The notes: generated from the letters alone by a model not told the origin. Counted from the stretch's first letter, positions 32,061 through 44,247 are shown. The stretch is DNA of 64,000 nucleotides from Chimonanthus salicifolius (GCA_013350335.1 CM023535.1:26938617-27002616); one strand, 5' to 3'. Numbers and translations are program-made.

Positions 32061-32647
32061 AAGGGGGTAGGATGTAATACACTGACCCTTAATTAGTCTA
32101 AATTGTTGACGCAGGACAAGAGATAGGGTAACCCTAAATGTCTAAATGTGGTTCCCTAAATATTAAAAGAGGATGAAAATAATGATCTCTAAATCTAAAA
32201 TGGGCTGAAATTAATCACTCAATTAATATATACAATTAATTAATATAAATTTACCATACATTATCATGCAAATACTAAAATCTAATGTGTGAATGGAAAT
32301 AATGGGCTCAAAAGTTAAATGAGTGGAAGGTAAGATAATGTTTTAAATGAAAAAAAAGAGGAGAGGAAACATGAATGAAAAAAGGAAAAACGAATGGAAT
32401 AAAGGACAGAAGAGGGTGTGAGGCAGGAATGGACTAACGAAGGCTTTGTTTGGGGCTTTTAGATGCTACGGCAATAGGGGTTAGACTATGAGGGGTCGCA
32501 GAAGCAAAATAGGAGACGTTTAGGGCTCACGAAAGCAGGAAGAGGGGTTTTGGGTGGAAATGCGGCAATAAAGGGACGATATGGGAGTGGTGACACCCAA
32601 GGATGGAGCGGAAGGGGTATGGGAAGGTTACAGCAGTAAGGATGAAC
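32061..32647 (+). mobile_element. Gypsy polypurine tract and 3' LTR (left part), split by P4
   Basis: AAGGGGGTAGGA (32061-32072) is a typical plant gypsy polypurine tract. The LTR begins directly after it with TGTAATACACTGACCC (32073). It runs to 32647, where P4 has inserted, and probably resumes at 45349. The opening TGTAAT supports relating family P (TGTAAC) to the same gypsy group. Confidence 0.7.
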
Positions 32648-33881
32648 GGTAACACCTCGGATTTTCATTTCATGATTATATATTGGAATGGTCTATTTAA
32701 TTGTGAATTAATGGTATTTGATATTTAAATAATTGAATTGGACCTTAGATGGGTAAGGAGTTGGGTCATTAACCCAATTAAGATCCAATGGATCATGGAT
32801 AGTGTTTGATTTGAAAATAATTGGATAAATGTAATTAAATGGGTCAATTACCCAATTGGGACCCAATGGGTCATAGATGAATTGATTTGAAGGTAAATGG
32901 GTAGGATTAATTTAATTGGGTCAGCTATCCAATTGAGACCCAATGCATGAATCCACCTCATCAAGTGAGGTGGCATGTATATGAGGTGGCATCGCCATGT
33001 GGCATGCACTGAAGTCAATTAGGCAAGGGGCCACTTCATCTAGTGATATGGCCAAGGTGGGACCCGAGTGCTATATGGTGCATGGTGCATGGTCGGCCAT
33101 GCCATGGTTGACCTGGTCAACCATGGAGGAGTTCAAGTGTTGAGTTGAATTGTTTGGAGTTGGAAATTAAATTACTTGAGTTGAGTGGGAATTGAGTTCA
33201 AATGAATTAAGGTGAGTTAAGATGAGAAGTTGAAGAGACTTCCATCTCAAGTGAGTTGAATGGGAAGATGGAGGGTTTCCATCTCATGAGAGAGGAAACC
33301 TAGGTACACGTTGGGAAGATGGAAGACCCCCTTAGCTTAAGCCAAGTGTCTCCTTGGTTTAGGCAAGGGACACCATAACTAGACAAGACATAATGAGGGA
33401 AGATGGAAAGACATGGGCTGTTACAAAGGGGCACAACCAAGGGGCACTTCACACCCCTTGGCCGACCACTCTTTCCAAAACAAAGAAATCCCTCATCTTC
33501 TTCTCTATCTCTTTTCCACTTACACCATCGACACTTAGAGGATCAGTGAAGCATCAAGGAAGGAGAAAGATGAAGAAGTAAAGAGAGAGCAAAAGAAAGA
33601 AAGAGACGGGGAAAAAGGTATCTTTAAGAGTAATATGGAAGTAAGATTAAGAGTAATCCATAGTCTTGGCCATGTTGTGGCCGAATCTATGGATTCCATA
33701 ATGGATGAAATGGAATGGCCAAAATGTATTAAGGCCATAGAATGGAAATTCATTAAGGATTAGTTTCGATTTGAAACTAAAGAAAGGTGACATTCGAATC
33801 TATGTGTTAACACAAGGATTGAATAGTTATGAAAAGATTCTAGCTTTGGCTAGAGGGTTGAGGAAATCCACTAGGAGTTAT

Positions 33882-34114
33882 TAAAGAAAAATAAAACACA
33901 GAGGAATGAACGAATGGTTCTCCACTATTTTTAACCGTGGAGACCTTTGGTATATTTTTATTATTTCATCCGAAAATACAAGGTATGAAATCAAGGGTAT
34001 GAAATCAAGATAATATTCTTTACATACAATCAAATCAACATAGAGGGAAATTAGGGATTTCTCTGTTGGAAATCCCCGATTTCACTACTGGAAATCAGTT
34101 TCTCATTCTCAATA
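33882..34114 (-). repeat. Copia 3' LTR (233 bp)
   Basis: Aligns with the LTR at 39421-39638. It has a 15-bp insertion near its outer end and several substitutions, so the element is not very recent. Confidence 0.92.
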
Positions 34115-34122
34115 TCCCCCTC
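34115..34122 (-). other. Copia polypurine tract
   Basis: GAGGGGGA on the - strand directly abuts the 3' LTR. Confidence 0.85.
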
Positions 34123-34139
34123 AAACTGAGCTGTGGAGG

Positions 34140-35521
34140 AGGCCAAAGGCCCAGTTTGGTAGATAACACGTGATGGAGCTTTCGGGGAAGAGCTTTGGTA
34201 AAGATGTCAGCAACTTACGAAAAAGACGGAACAAACTTGGTGACAATAGTGCCAAGAGCCACCTTTTCCTGAACAAAATGATAATCAATTTCAATATGCT
34301 TTGTGCGAGCATGAAAAACAGGATTGATGGTGAGATGCAAGGCTGACATATTATCAGAATAAAGAATTGGAGGGGATGAGAGGTGGAGCCCAAGATCACG
34401 AATAAGATAAGTGAGCCATGTGCGTTCAGTAGCAGCAGAGGCGAGGGCCCGATACTCAGCTTTAGTACTAGATTTTGCGACAGTAGGTTGTTTCTTGGCA
34501 GTCCAAGAGATACAGTTACTGCCGAGATAGGTGTAAAACCTGGTGGTAGAGCGGCGAGTTGTAGGACATCCTGCCCAATCAGCATCTGAGAAGGCATAGA
34601 GTTGCATAGGGCAGTGAGCCAGAAGACGAAACCCATGAGTGATAGTCCCATGAATATAGCAAAGAATACGCTTCATCATCTGAAAATGCAGAAGAGTTGG
34701 ATTGTGCAAGTATTGACACACATAGTTGACGCTGTAGGAGATATCAGGACCGGTAATAGTGAGGTACTGTAAACCGCCAACGATGCTACGATAAAAGGAC
34801 GAATCCTGAAAAAGATTATTATCTGTCGAGCTCGGGCGCAACTTAGTGGCCATAGGTGTGGAGACTGGCTTGCAACCTCGCATGTGGGCACGTTCCAAGA
34901 GATCAAAAGCATATTTCATCTGATTTAGGAATAAACCATCAGAGAATGAAATAACGGAGATGCCAAGAAAGTAGTGAAGAGGACCCAGATCTTTCATGGC
35001 AAATTCTCGACTCAACTGTCCAAGAAAGTCATGAAGCTAGGAAGGGTTGGACCCTGTGACGATAATGTCATCAACATATAACAATAACAGTAAAGTACAC
35101 TGGTGACCATGATAGATAAATAGGGAGGAATCGGCGGTGCTACAAAAGAAACCCAGGCCCAAAACAAAGGTACTAAATCGGTCAAACCATGCGCGTGGAG
35201 CCTGATGTAGTCCATATAGAGCACGCTTGAGTGAACAAACATGGTGTGGTTGTATGAGATCTTTGAAACCTGGAGGTTGCTCCATAAAGACAGGTTCAGT
35301 TAAATGCCCATGAAGAAAACATTTTTAACATCCAATTGACGAATCTCCCATCCATGAGCCAGAGCAATTGTGAGAATAAACCGGATCGTAGCAGGCTTGA
35401 CAACAGGAGAAAAGGTTTGAGAGAAATCAATTCCAGGAATCTGATTGAAACCTTTTGCAACAAGGCGAGCCTTTAATCGGTCTAAAGAACCATCAGATTG
35501 AGTTTTGTTTTGAAGACCCAC
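34140..35521 (-). pseudogene. Copia reverse transcriptase and RNase H region, broken
   Basis: The N-terminal RT part ([20 protein letters not shown]) is in one frame. A frameshift near 35300 leads to the palm with ALYGLHQAPRAWF and the catalytic YVDD (in LLYVDDIIVTGS). An in-frame TAG follows at about 35037, then the RT thumb (AMKDLGPLHYFLGI) and RNase H (FSDADWAGCPTTRRST; STKAEYRALASAATE). A TAA at 34215 sits where relatives have Gln (CAA), before VADIFTKALP. Catalytic residues visible are the RT YVDD and RNase H Asp/Glu. It converts element RNA to DNA in intact relatives; here it is inactive. Confidence 0.9.
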
Positions 35522-36804
35522 TTACAACCAAGAACATTCATAGTAGATTGCCGTGGAACCAAATCCCAAGTATCATTGAGAGAGAGAGCTGACAATTCAT
35601 CTGTCATAGCAGCAGTCCATCCAGGATGTTTGAGAGCTGAGATAATGGATTTTGGTTCTGAAGGTATTGAATGAGCCAGCAAACAATAGTCAGAACTAGA
35701 ATACTTTGGATTGGGCGTGAGAATTCCATGACTGCGACGAGTAGCTATGAGAGAGCATGGACCTGCCGGACTGGGAAGAGGATGCTCAGATGGTGCACTG
35801 GATGTAGAAATATCATGAGCAACAGAATTCACAGGAGAATTGCTGGGTTGCAGAGAGAGATCTGCAGAATGAGGAGGCGCACCATCAGGTACTTCAGTTG
35901 GAGACTCCAATTCATTTAGATGAGAGCCAGCAGGGAGGACAGGTGCAACATTTCCGTTTGAAACCATCAGTGGGCTCGTAATGGGAGTGCGCAGATTTGA
36001 AGTGAACGGAGTGTTTGTGTCATAAGAAGTGGCATTGGAGTCCATGGATACCACTGGAGCATCTGTAAGCCAGTCAGAAAACTCAATGAAATCAGTAGCA
36101 ATATGTGAAGAATTATATAACGATCCGGGAGAGTGAAATGGGAATATCGTCTCATCAAAAACAACATGCCGCGAGAGATATATGCAATTAGTGGGTGGAT
36201 AGTAACAACGATAGCCTTTGTAATGTTCACTGTAGCCGAGAAAGATACATGGGAGAGACCGTGGGTCAAACTTCGTCTTATTGTAATCACGAAGGCAAGG
36301 AAAACATTTACTACCAAAAATTCTAAGAGTGCCATAATCTGGATGTTTATGAAATAACATCGCATATGGGCTTGTCCAATCCAAGACCTGAGAAGGTTGT
36401 CTGTTGATCAGCCATACAGCGGTACTGAAAGCCTCGACCCAAAACCGTTGAGGTATAGATGCGTGGAACATCATGGTAAGGCCCAACTCGGTGATAGTGC
36501 GATGTTTCCTTTCAACTAACCCATTCTGTTCAGGAGTGTGTGGGCAAGACATTTAATATTTAATGCCAAGATCTAATAAATAATTTCGAATTCTGGAATC
36601 AGCGAATTCTCCACCACCATCAGATTGAAAGAGTCGAATTTTCCTGTCAAACTGAGTATCTATGTATTTGTGAAACATGACAAAGCACTGGAAGAAGTCT
36701 GATTTGTGCTTGAGTGGATAGAAGCATGTGTACCTAGTACATTCATCTACAAATATCACATAATAACGAAATCGTTGAAAGGATGTTACTGGTGATGGGC
36801 CCAT
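35482..36804 (-). pseudogene. Copia integrase core to RT start, one in-frame stop
   Basis: One frame with a single TAA at 36553-36555, at a site where relatives carry Gln (CAA), so probably a C-to-T change. The integrase catalytic triad is visible: Asp in VIFVDECTRYTC, Asp in LFQSDGGGEFAD, Glu in PEQNGLVERKHRTI. A variable linker follows, then the RT start ([10 protein letters not shown]), with a frameshift in the 35482-35521 overlap. This region would cut and join element DNA to the chromosome in intact relatives. Confidence 0.88.
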
Positions 36805-36843
36805 AAATCACTATGAATTACACCAAATGGTTCTTTGCAAAGA

Positions 36844-38454
36844 TTATGCGATGAAATAAAAGGAAGGCGACATCTGACAACTATTACATAAGGAATCAAC
36901 CTTATTGTTACTAGTGCTTCTAATAAGCTTATTGTTTTTCAAAAAATCGACTACCCTTGACTGCGGGTGACCAAGTCGCTGATGCCAAATATCATCTGTG
37001 GCTGAACGAAATCTGGTTGAAAACAAAGCTGCTTCATCTGTTGGCTTAAGTGCATATAGTCCTCCAGTCCTACTTCTCGATGCAATCATTGCTCTTGTTT
37101 CTCTGTCCTTAATCACAAAGCCACGGGAATCAAATTCAGCGAAATAAGGATAATCGGAGGTAAGCTGACTGATAGATAACAAATTCTTTTGAATGGTAGG
37201 AACCACGAGAACATTATCTAGATGCATGTTTGTATGCCCCATATCAATGTTTGTGGAGCCAATATGAGAGATATCTAGTGCAGTGCCATTACCAACTAAG
37301 ACTCGATCAGTGCCATGATACGGAACAATAGATGTAAGCTTACTAGGATCAGCTGTCATGTGAGGCGTTCCACCCGTGTCGGGAAACCAAGTCTTTTCAG
37401 GGTTATCATTCAAAGAAGATGCAGCGAGAGCATGAGTCATATCATCAGGTTGATAGACTTGATTAAATCGATGCCAACACTCGAGAGCCGTATGACGTGG
37501 TTTGTCACAAATCTGGCACCGTACCTCTACGATATCATTAGAAGATTTGGCAGAAGGATGCTCTTGGGAAGGACGAGAAAAGCCACCTCGGTTGTTGTGA
37601 ACTGATTGAGAGCCTTGATAGTTGTCACTATTATTGGGTGAAGAAGATTGAAATTTGCCTTGAGGAAAGCCTCGTCCTCTGGAACTAAAACCACCAACTC
37701 CTCGACCTCTCCGAGGATTCCCACGATTGTAATTTGAACCACCAGATTGCTCTCCAACAAAGGCCATATTATGGTTAAGAGGAGATGAGTTACTTGTGTT
37801 GTGAAGATTCTTCATAGTTTCAGGACCTTGGAGCAGAGGAACAAGATCTCGATAAGCTGGAATGGGTGGTTTGAGCATTGTAGTAACAAAGGGCTCATAT
37901 CCTCTGCCTAGTCCCTTGAGAAGACCAAAGACCTTGGTTCGATCAGTCACAGGTTTACCAATGGCAGCCAAATCATCACAATAAGTTTTGAAGATGCGAA
38001 TGTACTCAGATAAAGAGTAATTATCTTTGGAATGAAGTTGCATGCTTTGAAGAAGATAAAATTCTCGTTCCTGCGACTCTTGTACAAAAGAATCCAGAAG
38101 AGCACACCAAACATCGGCTGAGGTGTCAAGTCCGACAACTAACCCAAGAACTTCTTCAGAAAGGGTGCCAGTAATCCATCCACAGAGGAGCCTATCAGAT
38201 CTTCTCCATGTAACATAATCAGGATTACATTTGGTAGTGGTCTCACCACCGCTCTCCTTTGAGGAGACAATAATCAATGGATCAGGCACTGTAATATCGC
38301 CATCTAAGAAGCCAAGCATGTCTTGACTTTCAACAAGACCCATGATTTGGGTTTTCCAAAGTAGAAAATTATTTTGGGTACGCTTAATTGAAACAAAATT
38401 GTCGACTTTGAGAGATGATGGATAAGGATAGATGATTGCTGATGAAGAAGCCAT
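36844..38454 (-). pseudogene. Copia gag, protease and integrase zinc-finger region (536 codons)
   Basis: A long open frame from the ATG at 38454. Residues ~15-200 are a UBN2-type gag (NNFLLWKTQIMGL). A Gly/Arg/Ser/Asn-rich linker follows, then a nucleocapsid knuckle CQICDKPRHTALEC (C-x2-C-x4-H-x4-C). The protease site reads WFPDTGGTPHMT, where relatives usually have D[ST]GA, so Gly replaces Ala after Asp-Thr-Gly. The integrase zinc finger (WHQRLGH ... CNSC) closes the frame. A frameshift near 36880 ends it early; a compensating shift occurs near 36795. Confidence 0.9.
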
Positions 38455-39406
38455 ATTTTTTTTTTTTTGGGGACTGTGCTGAAAAAGTCAAGTCAAATGC
38501 AAAATTCACCTCCACATGTTGTTTCCGTTGGTCGAGATTTCCTCAACCCAAACGAAATGAAGGAAGTAAAAGAGAGACAAAGCTCTACCTCTTGTACTTC
38601 CTTTTCTCCTTCTTTCACTCTCGTCCTTCAAGCCACGAGATCGTCGCCGGACGGGTATTCTGGGCGAGCGATTGGCCGAATTGGATTTCTGGGCGATTAC
38701 AGTTTGCAAGAAAGTCGATCTACTTCCTCTTCTCCTTCTTTCACTCTCGGCCTTGAAGCCACGAGATCGTCGCCGGACTGGTTTGCTAGGCGAATCGCCA
38801 GGCTGGTTTTCTGGACAATTGGCTGGACTGGTTTTCTGCAAGAAAGTCGATTAGACAAGACTGAAGAGGATCCTTTTCAGTCGACTTGCTGTTCTTACCT
38901 TTTTTTTTTTTTTTTTATCTTTCGATGCTTCTTCTTTTCCTCTCCCACCGAGTTTCAAACCTTAGATCTGAATCTCAGATGCGCAGAAAACTTCGGTGAG
39001 AATCCAGACACTAGGCTGCAGCAGCGTGGAATCTGGTTGGGCAAATCTGGGATATGAAAACTGCGGCGACCGCACCTGACGCAGATGGTGTAGGTCTTGT
39101 TCTGATGGTTCAGATCTGAATCTCAGATCCTTAGAAACAGTCGGTGAGAATCCGGAGGCTGGTCTGCAGCAGAGTGAAAAATGAATCTGGCCGGGCAGAT
39201 CAGAGTTTGTTCTGGCTGTGATTTCGATAGTAGATCCGAATCTCGGATTGTCTGCGGCATAGTGGTAGGCCGAGCAAAGTGAAGGGTAGCGGATGGTGAT
39301 GATTTGCAGAGGCAGCGGCAGAGACCAAACAAACCCAGGTTGGTATACAGGACAGGGGCAAAGATATGATTCTATGGTCCAAGATCGTTCAGAAGAAGGA
39401 AAACAC
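38455..39406 (-). other. Copia 5' leader with two internal tandem duplications
   Basis: Between primer site and gag start lie ~950 bp. A ~127-bp unit (TTCTCCTTCTTTCACTCTCG ... GATCGTCGCCGGAC) is duplicated in tandem (about 38597 and 38726). A second unit of ~165 bp (CAGATCTGAATCTCAGATSC type, then GGTGAGAATCC ... GCAGCAG) occurs at about 38960 and 39113, with part of a third at ~39232. No convincing ORF. Confidence 0.75.
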
Positions 39407-39420
39407 GGCTCTTGATGCCA
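39407..39420 (-). other. Copia primer-binding site
   Basis: TGGCATCAAGAGCC on the - strand, directly after the 5' LTR. It is the iMet-tRNA type site (TGGTATCAGAGCC) with two substitutions and one inserted base. Confidence 0.8.
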
Positions 39421-39638
39421 TAAAGAAAAATAAAACACAGGTTCTCCACTATTTTCAACCTTGGAGACCTTTGGTATATTTATATTATTTCATCCGAAAA
39501 TACAAGGTATGAAATCAAGGGTATGAAATCAAGATAATATTCTTTACATACAATCAAATCAACATAGAGGGAAATTAGGGATTTCTCAGTTGGAAATCCC
39601 TGATTTCATTGCTGGAAATCGGTTTCTCATTCTCAATA
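39421..39638 (-). repeat. Copia 5' LTR (218 bp)
   Basis: Upstream LTR of the element in - orientation, matching 33882-34114 apart from the latter's 15-bp insertion. Confidence 0.92.
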
Positions 39639-39734
39639 GTTATACAAATAATAATATGCATGTTTAAAAAGGATAAGGGGTGGATTCCATGAAGAAAGGG
39701 TGTCCAAAATAATCAAACAAAAGAGACTGACAAA

Positions 39735-40325
39735 CAGTCAGTCGACTGAATCTGATTCAGTCGACTGAACTGGTGTGGCTGAAGACAAAAAACCATTTCT
39801 GGGAGTTCAGCCGACTGAATCTTGTGATTCAGTCGACTGAACAAGGGTTGGTTTTAAATATATAAGGTATATTGGTGTTTCAGTCGACTGAATCTGGGAT
39901 TCAGTCAACTGACCACAGACGTAACAAATAAGAAAATGATTCTGGCGTGTTTCAGCCGACTTAATCATAGATTCAGTCGACTGAATGATTGCTTATCAAA
40001 CACGAAAATTGTTGGCTGAGGATTCAACCGATTGAATCATGGATTTAGTCGACTGAATCTGTACTGGCCGAACACACAGTTAATTTGATCCAAAGTCAGC
40101 TGACTGACTCTGTGATTTAGTCGACTGAAAGAGAGTTGACAGAGAATACAAAAGGTTTGACTCAGAGTCAGCCAACTGAATCTGTGATTCAGTCGACTGA
40201 AAGGTTAGCGAGTCAAGGAATAACAACATTGAGTTAGTGTTCAGCCAACTGAATATGTATTTCAATCAACTGAAAGTCTGTGGTAAGGCAGAACACTATA
40301 GCTGAGCGTGATTCAGTCGACTAAA
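39735..40325. repeat. 72-bp tandem repeat with paired TTCAGTCGACTGAA palindromes (inside P4)
   Basis: About 17 exact or near copies of CAGTCGACTGAATC occur as close pairs (~20 bp apart). Successive pairs start near 39740, 39811, 39883, 39957, 40025, 40099, 40172, 40243 and 40316, a 68-74 bp period. In most pairs the second site is perfect and the first has one to three changes (CAGCCGACTG, CAGCCAACTG). A pair such as CAGTCGACTGAATC-T-GATTCAGTCGACTG is itself a larger palindrome. Spacers differ and carry no ORF. Confidence 0.9.
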
Positions 40326-40659
40326 ATGAAAAGTCGATTTTTATTTGATGTTTCCAGAAACCTCAGTCTAACTGGAAGGATGTAAGGGATGATTGAAATT
40401 ATATGGATAATCAAATTGACATAAGTATGTGATTAAATTCATTGAGGTAAAAAGATTTCAATAAAGGGTTAGTGATTTGTTGTGACGTGAATCGTCGTAC
40501 GGAATCTTCACAAAATAGCAAGGATATTACTGGGATTGGTAGGATTCCTATCTTATTGGAATACATGTGGATCTTATATATAATTGTGTTACTGGTTTTG
40601 TATTTCCCACACGATGACTTACTTTGATTTATGAAATGTATATGTGTATGATCTGTTTT

Positions 40660-43600
40660 TGTAACGCCCCGCCCTTTTTCACTCGCCGAAAATCAGAGTC
40701 TATTTTTTTTTTTTAAATAAGGAGTGAGAGAGAGCGGGACGTCACGACGCGAGCTAACTCTGAGCTTCCAAAGCCCAGCCCTTAACTGGCCAAGCATGCG
40801 AGTGCGTGGGCTAAGTCCACTAAAACGGTTCACACGTATCAAGGCTATGCTTGCGGAATAAACTTAAGGCGGAATTATAATAAAGTTACTATCCTATACA
40901 TTTTAAATAGCAAGGAAGTCCATCGCAAATAATTACTTAAGTTTCAATGTCTAAAATAAAACAAACCATAGCAAATAGTTCTAAGTTATTACAATCCCAA
41001 AATGCTAATTACTAAAATTACATGTCCAAAATAAAAACTTAAGTAAAATAAATCTAAATCATCCAAGCTCCTAAGCTTGGCTCCGTTCACGTCCTTCGCT
41101 CCATCCATTCCCTGTGTCATCATCTAAGGTGGAAGTAGTGCGTTAGACAACGCGCCCAGTAGGTACTCCGAGTAGGGTCAAACACATGGATTAGTATAAA
41201 AATCACATAGATATATATGTAATGTCAAAACCATGCAAGTCAATGCCATGCCATGGGTGTCATATGCCATGAATCCCACCCATCAACTATATCACAATCA
41301 CATAGTATTCCTCTTGCTGTACAAGCCACATCAAGGTATTGTCATGACTCCCCACGTATGCCTTATCGGTCCCACCAAACGGAGCGTGGACTCCTCTTTT
41401 CATTTCAAACATCATATCCAGAATTAGTGCGGATCCCTCCCCACGTTTGTTTATTGGATATCCGAATGGAGCGTGGATTCCCCTCATATGATCCCTCCCA
41501 TGCCATGCATGAGATATGAGTGCAAACATGCCATTCATATTATACATAATGCATTGCAAATCCCATCCTTAAAACATATCATTTGATACCAAAATAATTC
41601 ATTGCACATAGAAATAAAATCATCACATATACATAGTCCAAGGTTTTTTAATAAGGTAGGAATCCTACCAACGTCCAAATATCGTGTCCTTGCGTTTTCG
41701 TCCAAAAACAGATCACCGATCGCGTCAAGCCGATCGTACACCCGTTTGTGAAATCCCGTTACCTTATTACATTTATCACATATACATACATCAATTTGGT
41801 GATCCATTTGATTTCCATCAACCCCTAGATCATTCCATATTCTTTTCCATTTACGATCATAGGTCTTACACCGGTTAAGTCCCCGAAGGGGTTTTGGCCA
41901 TACATTAGGGCTGAAACATGTTTAAGTCCATAATCACCCATTAGTGGGGTTCGGCCATACAACATGGTTGCACCTCACTCTTTTGATTTTGGCCCCCTTA
42001 TTACTCCTTGTTTTATTTTAAACAAAGCGGTCCAACATCATTCGTTCTTTGATTCCTTAATCTACTAATATTTCATAGTTAATCACACTTAGGTTCATAA
42101 CAAATCCATCCATGGGGTTCGGCCATGTTGGTTTTCTCATTCATCATCTTCCCATCTTTAGCCATCATTTCTTTAACCATATTTGAATCCATAAAATATC
42201 ACCCATGGCCGAACCCATGGTTCCTCCATTCCTTCTTCTTTTTAATCCTTGTTTGTTTTAACCAATCCAAGTCAACATAGTTGATCATTCAATCTCTTAA
42301 ACACACATAGACCTACAAAATGATTCGTAAAAATGATTCATGGGGTTCGGCCATGTTGGTTCCTTATTTCCATCTTTTCATTTCTTAACTTGATAGTCCA
42401 ACATTAATTATTTGAAACATATTTAGATCTATAAACATTCCTCCATGGGTTTGGCCAGACAACATGGCCGAACCCATGGTCCATCATTTTTCATCATTAA
42501 AACCTATTTTAAATCCGTCAACATTCTTCGTATGGCCGAACCCATGTTTCCTCTTCTTCCTATTTTCCATTTTCATATCATCTTGAGGATGGTTTTCTTA
42601 AGAATCACATACAACAAGCCTTAGGTCATTTGATGGGGTTCGGCCATACATCATAGCCGAACCTCATCCATTCTCTATTTTGTCCTCAATGATCCATATA
42701 TAAAAATTAGGGTTCGGCCATGCAAGAGCCGAACCATGTTCTTTGATCATTCTCCATTCCTCATATTAAATCATGCATTACCATAGTCTCATTATCATCC
42801 ATTAATAATGTATAAATTATAGTCCTTAACAACCTATCTTACCCATCAACAAGATTTAGGGTTTTGTCCATTTTTCAATCTCAAACAAACCACATTTCGG
42901 ATTTGAACAATACTTTGTTTATGTTCATCTTATTACTATTCCTTGGATGGATTTCAAATCCATGGCCTATAACAATTTGGCCAAACTTTCCAATCTGAAA
43001 TGGGACCCCATGGTTTCTTACATTTTTAGTAACATGAAACATAAACCTTACCTTTTCCGCGTCTCCTTCGTTTTCTTTCGTTCTGTCTTGCTCCTCCGTT
43101 CGTTTCCTTCCTTAGTCCTTTCTTCTTCCTCCTCCGTTCTTCGGTTTCTCCAAGTTAGTACCGAAATGGGAGAGAGAGAGGTTGAGAGCCTCCTTGATAT
43201 TTGGCCAAAGAGTGTTGCTTGAGAGGGAGAGGGTTTGAGATGAAAAACTCTATGGAAGGGTCGGCCAAGGTAGGCTTGGTCTTGTGAAAGCCCTTTCTGT
43301 CTTGCCTTAGGGTTTTGGTGAGAGGGAGAGAAGTTGAGATGGAAAAACCCTAACTCTCTTCTTTTGTCTAGAGAGGATCGGCCAAGGAGTTCTTGAGAGA
43401 GGGAGAGAGTGAATGAGATGAATGTCTCAAGGAGAGTTAGCCCTAGGGCTTTGGTTGTTGCTAACCTTAATCTCCCCAACCACCCTCATGAAGATGGGGT
43501 CTTTCCCATGTGTCCCTTGGCTAACCAAGAGGGCACATGGCTTACACTTGGCCATCACTCCCTTTCCAACAATTTTTATGTCTAGGGTTTCCATGAGATG

Positions 43601-44247
43601 GAAACCCTCCACCTCCCCTTTGACTCACTTAAGTCCTTTCATCTTCCATGTGACTCACCACCCATTGAACTCACTTCATTTAAATGAAACTCATTCCCCT
43701 AACTCAAACACTTGAATTCATTTCCATCTAATTTACGTGATTTTAATTAAATAATTTAACTCAACTCACTTCACTCGACCCTCTTGAACTCACCTATGAA
43801 CTCACCCATGGTTGAAAAGTCAACCATGGTGGCCGGCCCCACTAGTTACCTTAGACCACACCCCACCTCACTTGATGAGGTGGAGTTGGGTCCCACTTGG
43901 CTATGCCACTTCCATGTCACCTCACACTTGCCATCTCACTTGATGAGGTGGATCCCATGCCTTTAGATCTTCATTGGGTACATGACACGATTAAATCAAT
44001 TCCTTACCCATTTACCTAAACATCAATTCATCTTGACCTATTGGGTCCCAATTGGGCATTTGACCCAATTGACCACATTTACCCAATTAATTAGAATTAA
44101 CCCTATCCATGATCCATTGGACCATACTTGGGCCATTGCCCCATTCTTATCCATCTAACATCCATTCCATCTATAACTCTTAATTTTTAACAATTAAAAT
44201 AGATAATAACCAATATAATAATTGCATTGAAAATCCGGGCTATTACA
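40660..44247 (+). mobile_element. Solo LTR, family P, copy P2 (3588 bp), inserted in P4
   Basis: TGTAACGCCCCGCC...GGGCTATTACA, flanked by the perfect duplication GTTTT (40655-40659 and 44248-44252). Colinear with P1, including the GCGCCCAGTAGGTACTCCGA block, the palindrome array (41945-42735) and the CCACCTCACTTGATGAGGTGG palindromes (about 43864 and 43930). No internal region. Confidence 0.9.
41945..42735 (+). repeat. GGTTCGGCCAT/ATGGCCGAACC array in P2, partly decayed
   Basis: Eight or more half or full palindromes (near 41945, 42115, 42208, 42348, 42451, 42531, 42639 and 42711). Several keep only one arm (GGGGTTCGGCCATGTTGGTT), unlike P1 and P3 where both arms are mostly intact. Confidence 0.82.

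Larger units (their letters stand above)
33882..39638 (-). mobile_element. Ty1/copia LTR retrotransposon, complete but decayed (5757 bp)
   Basis: Two LTRs (33882-34114 and 39421-39638), a primer-binding site (39407-39420), a leader, gag-pol and a polypurine tract (34115-34122) are present in - orientation. The whole is flanked by the perfect 5-bp target duplication GTTAT (33877-33881 and 39639-39643). The LTRs end in TA...TA (TATTGAGAA...TTCTTTA) rather than TG...CA. The left LTR carries an extra 15 bp (AGGAATGAACGAATG). The order GAG-PR-INT-RT-RH is that of Ty1/copia; the short LTRs suggest an Ale-like lineage (inference). Frameshifts and stops make it non-autonomous. Confidence 0.93.

Noticed and set aside
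38467..39438. 196- and 158-codon frames in the copia leader
   Set aside because: They fall in duplicated leader sequence, lie on both strands, and show no gag or other domain.
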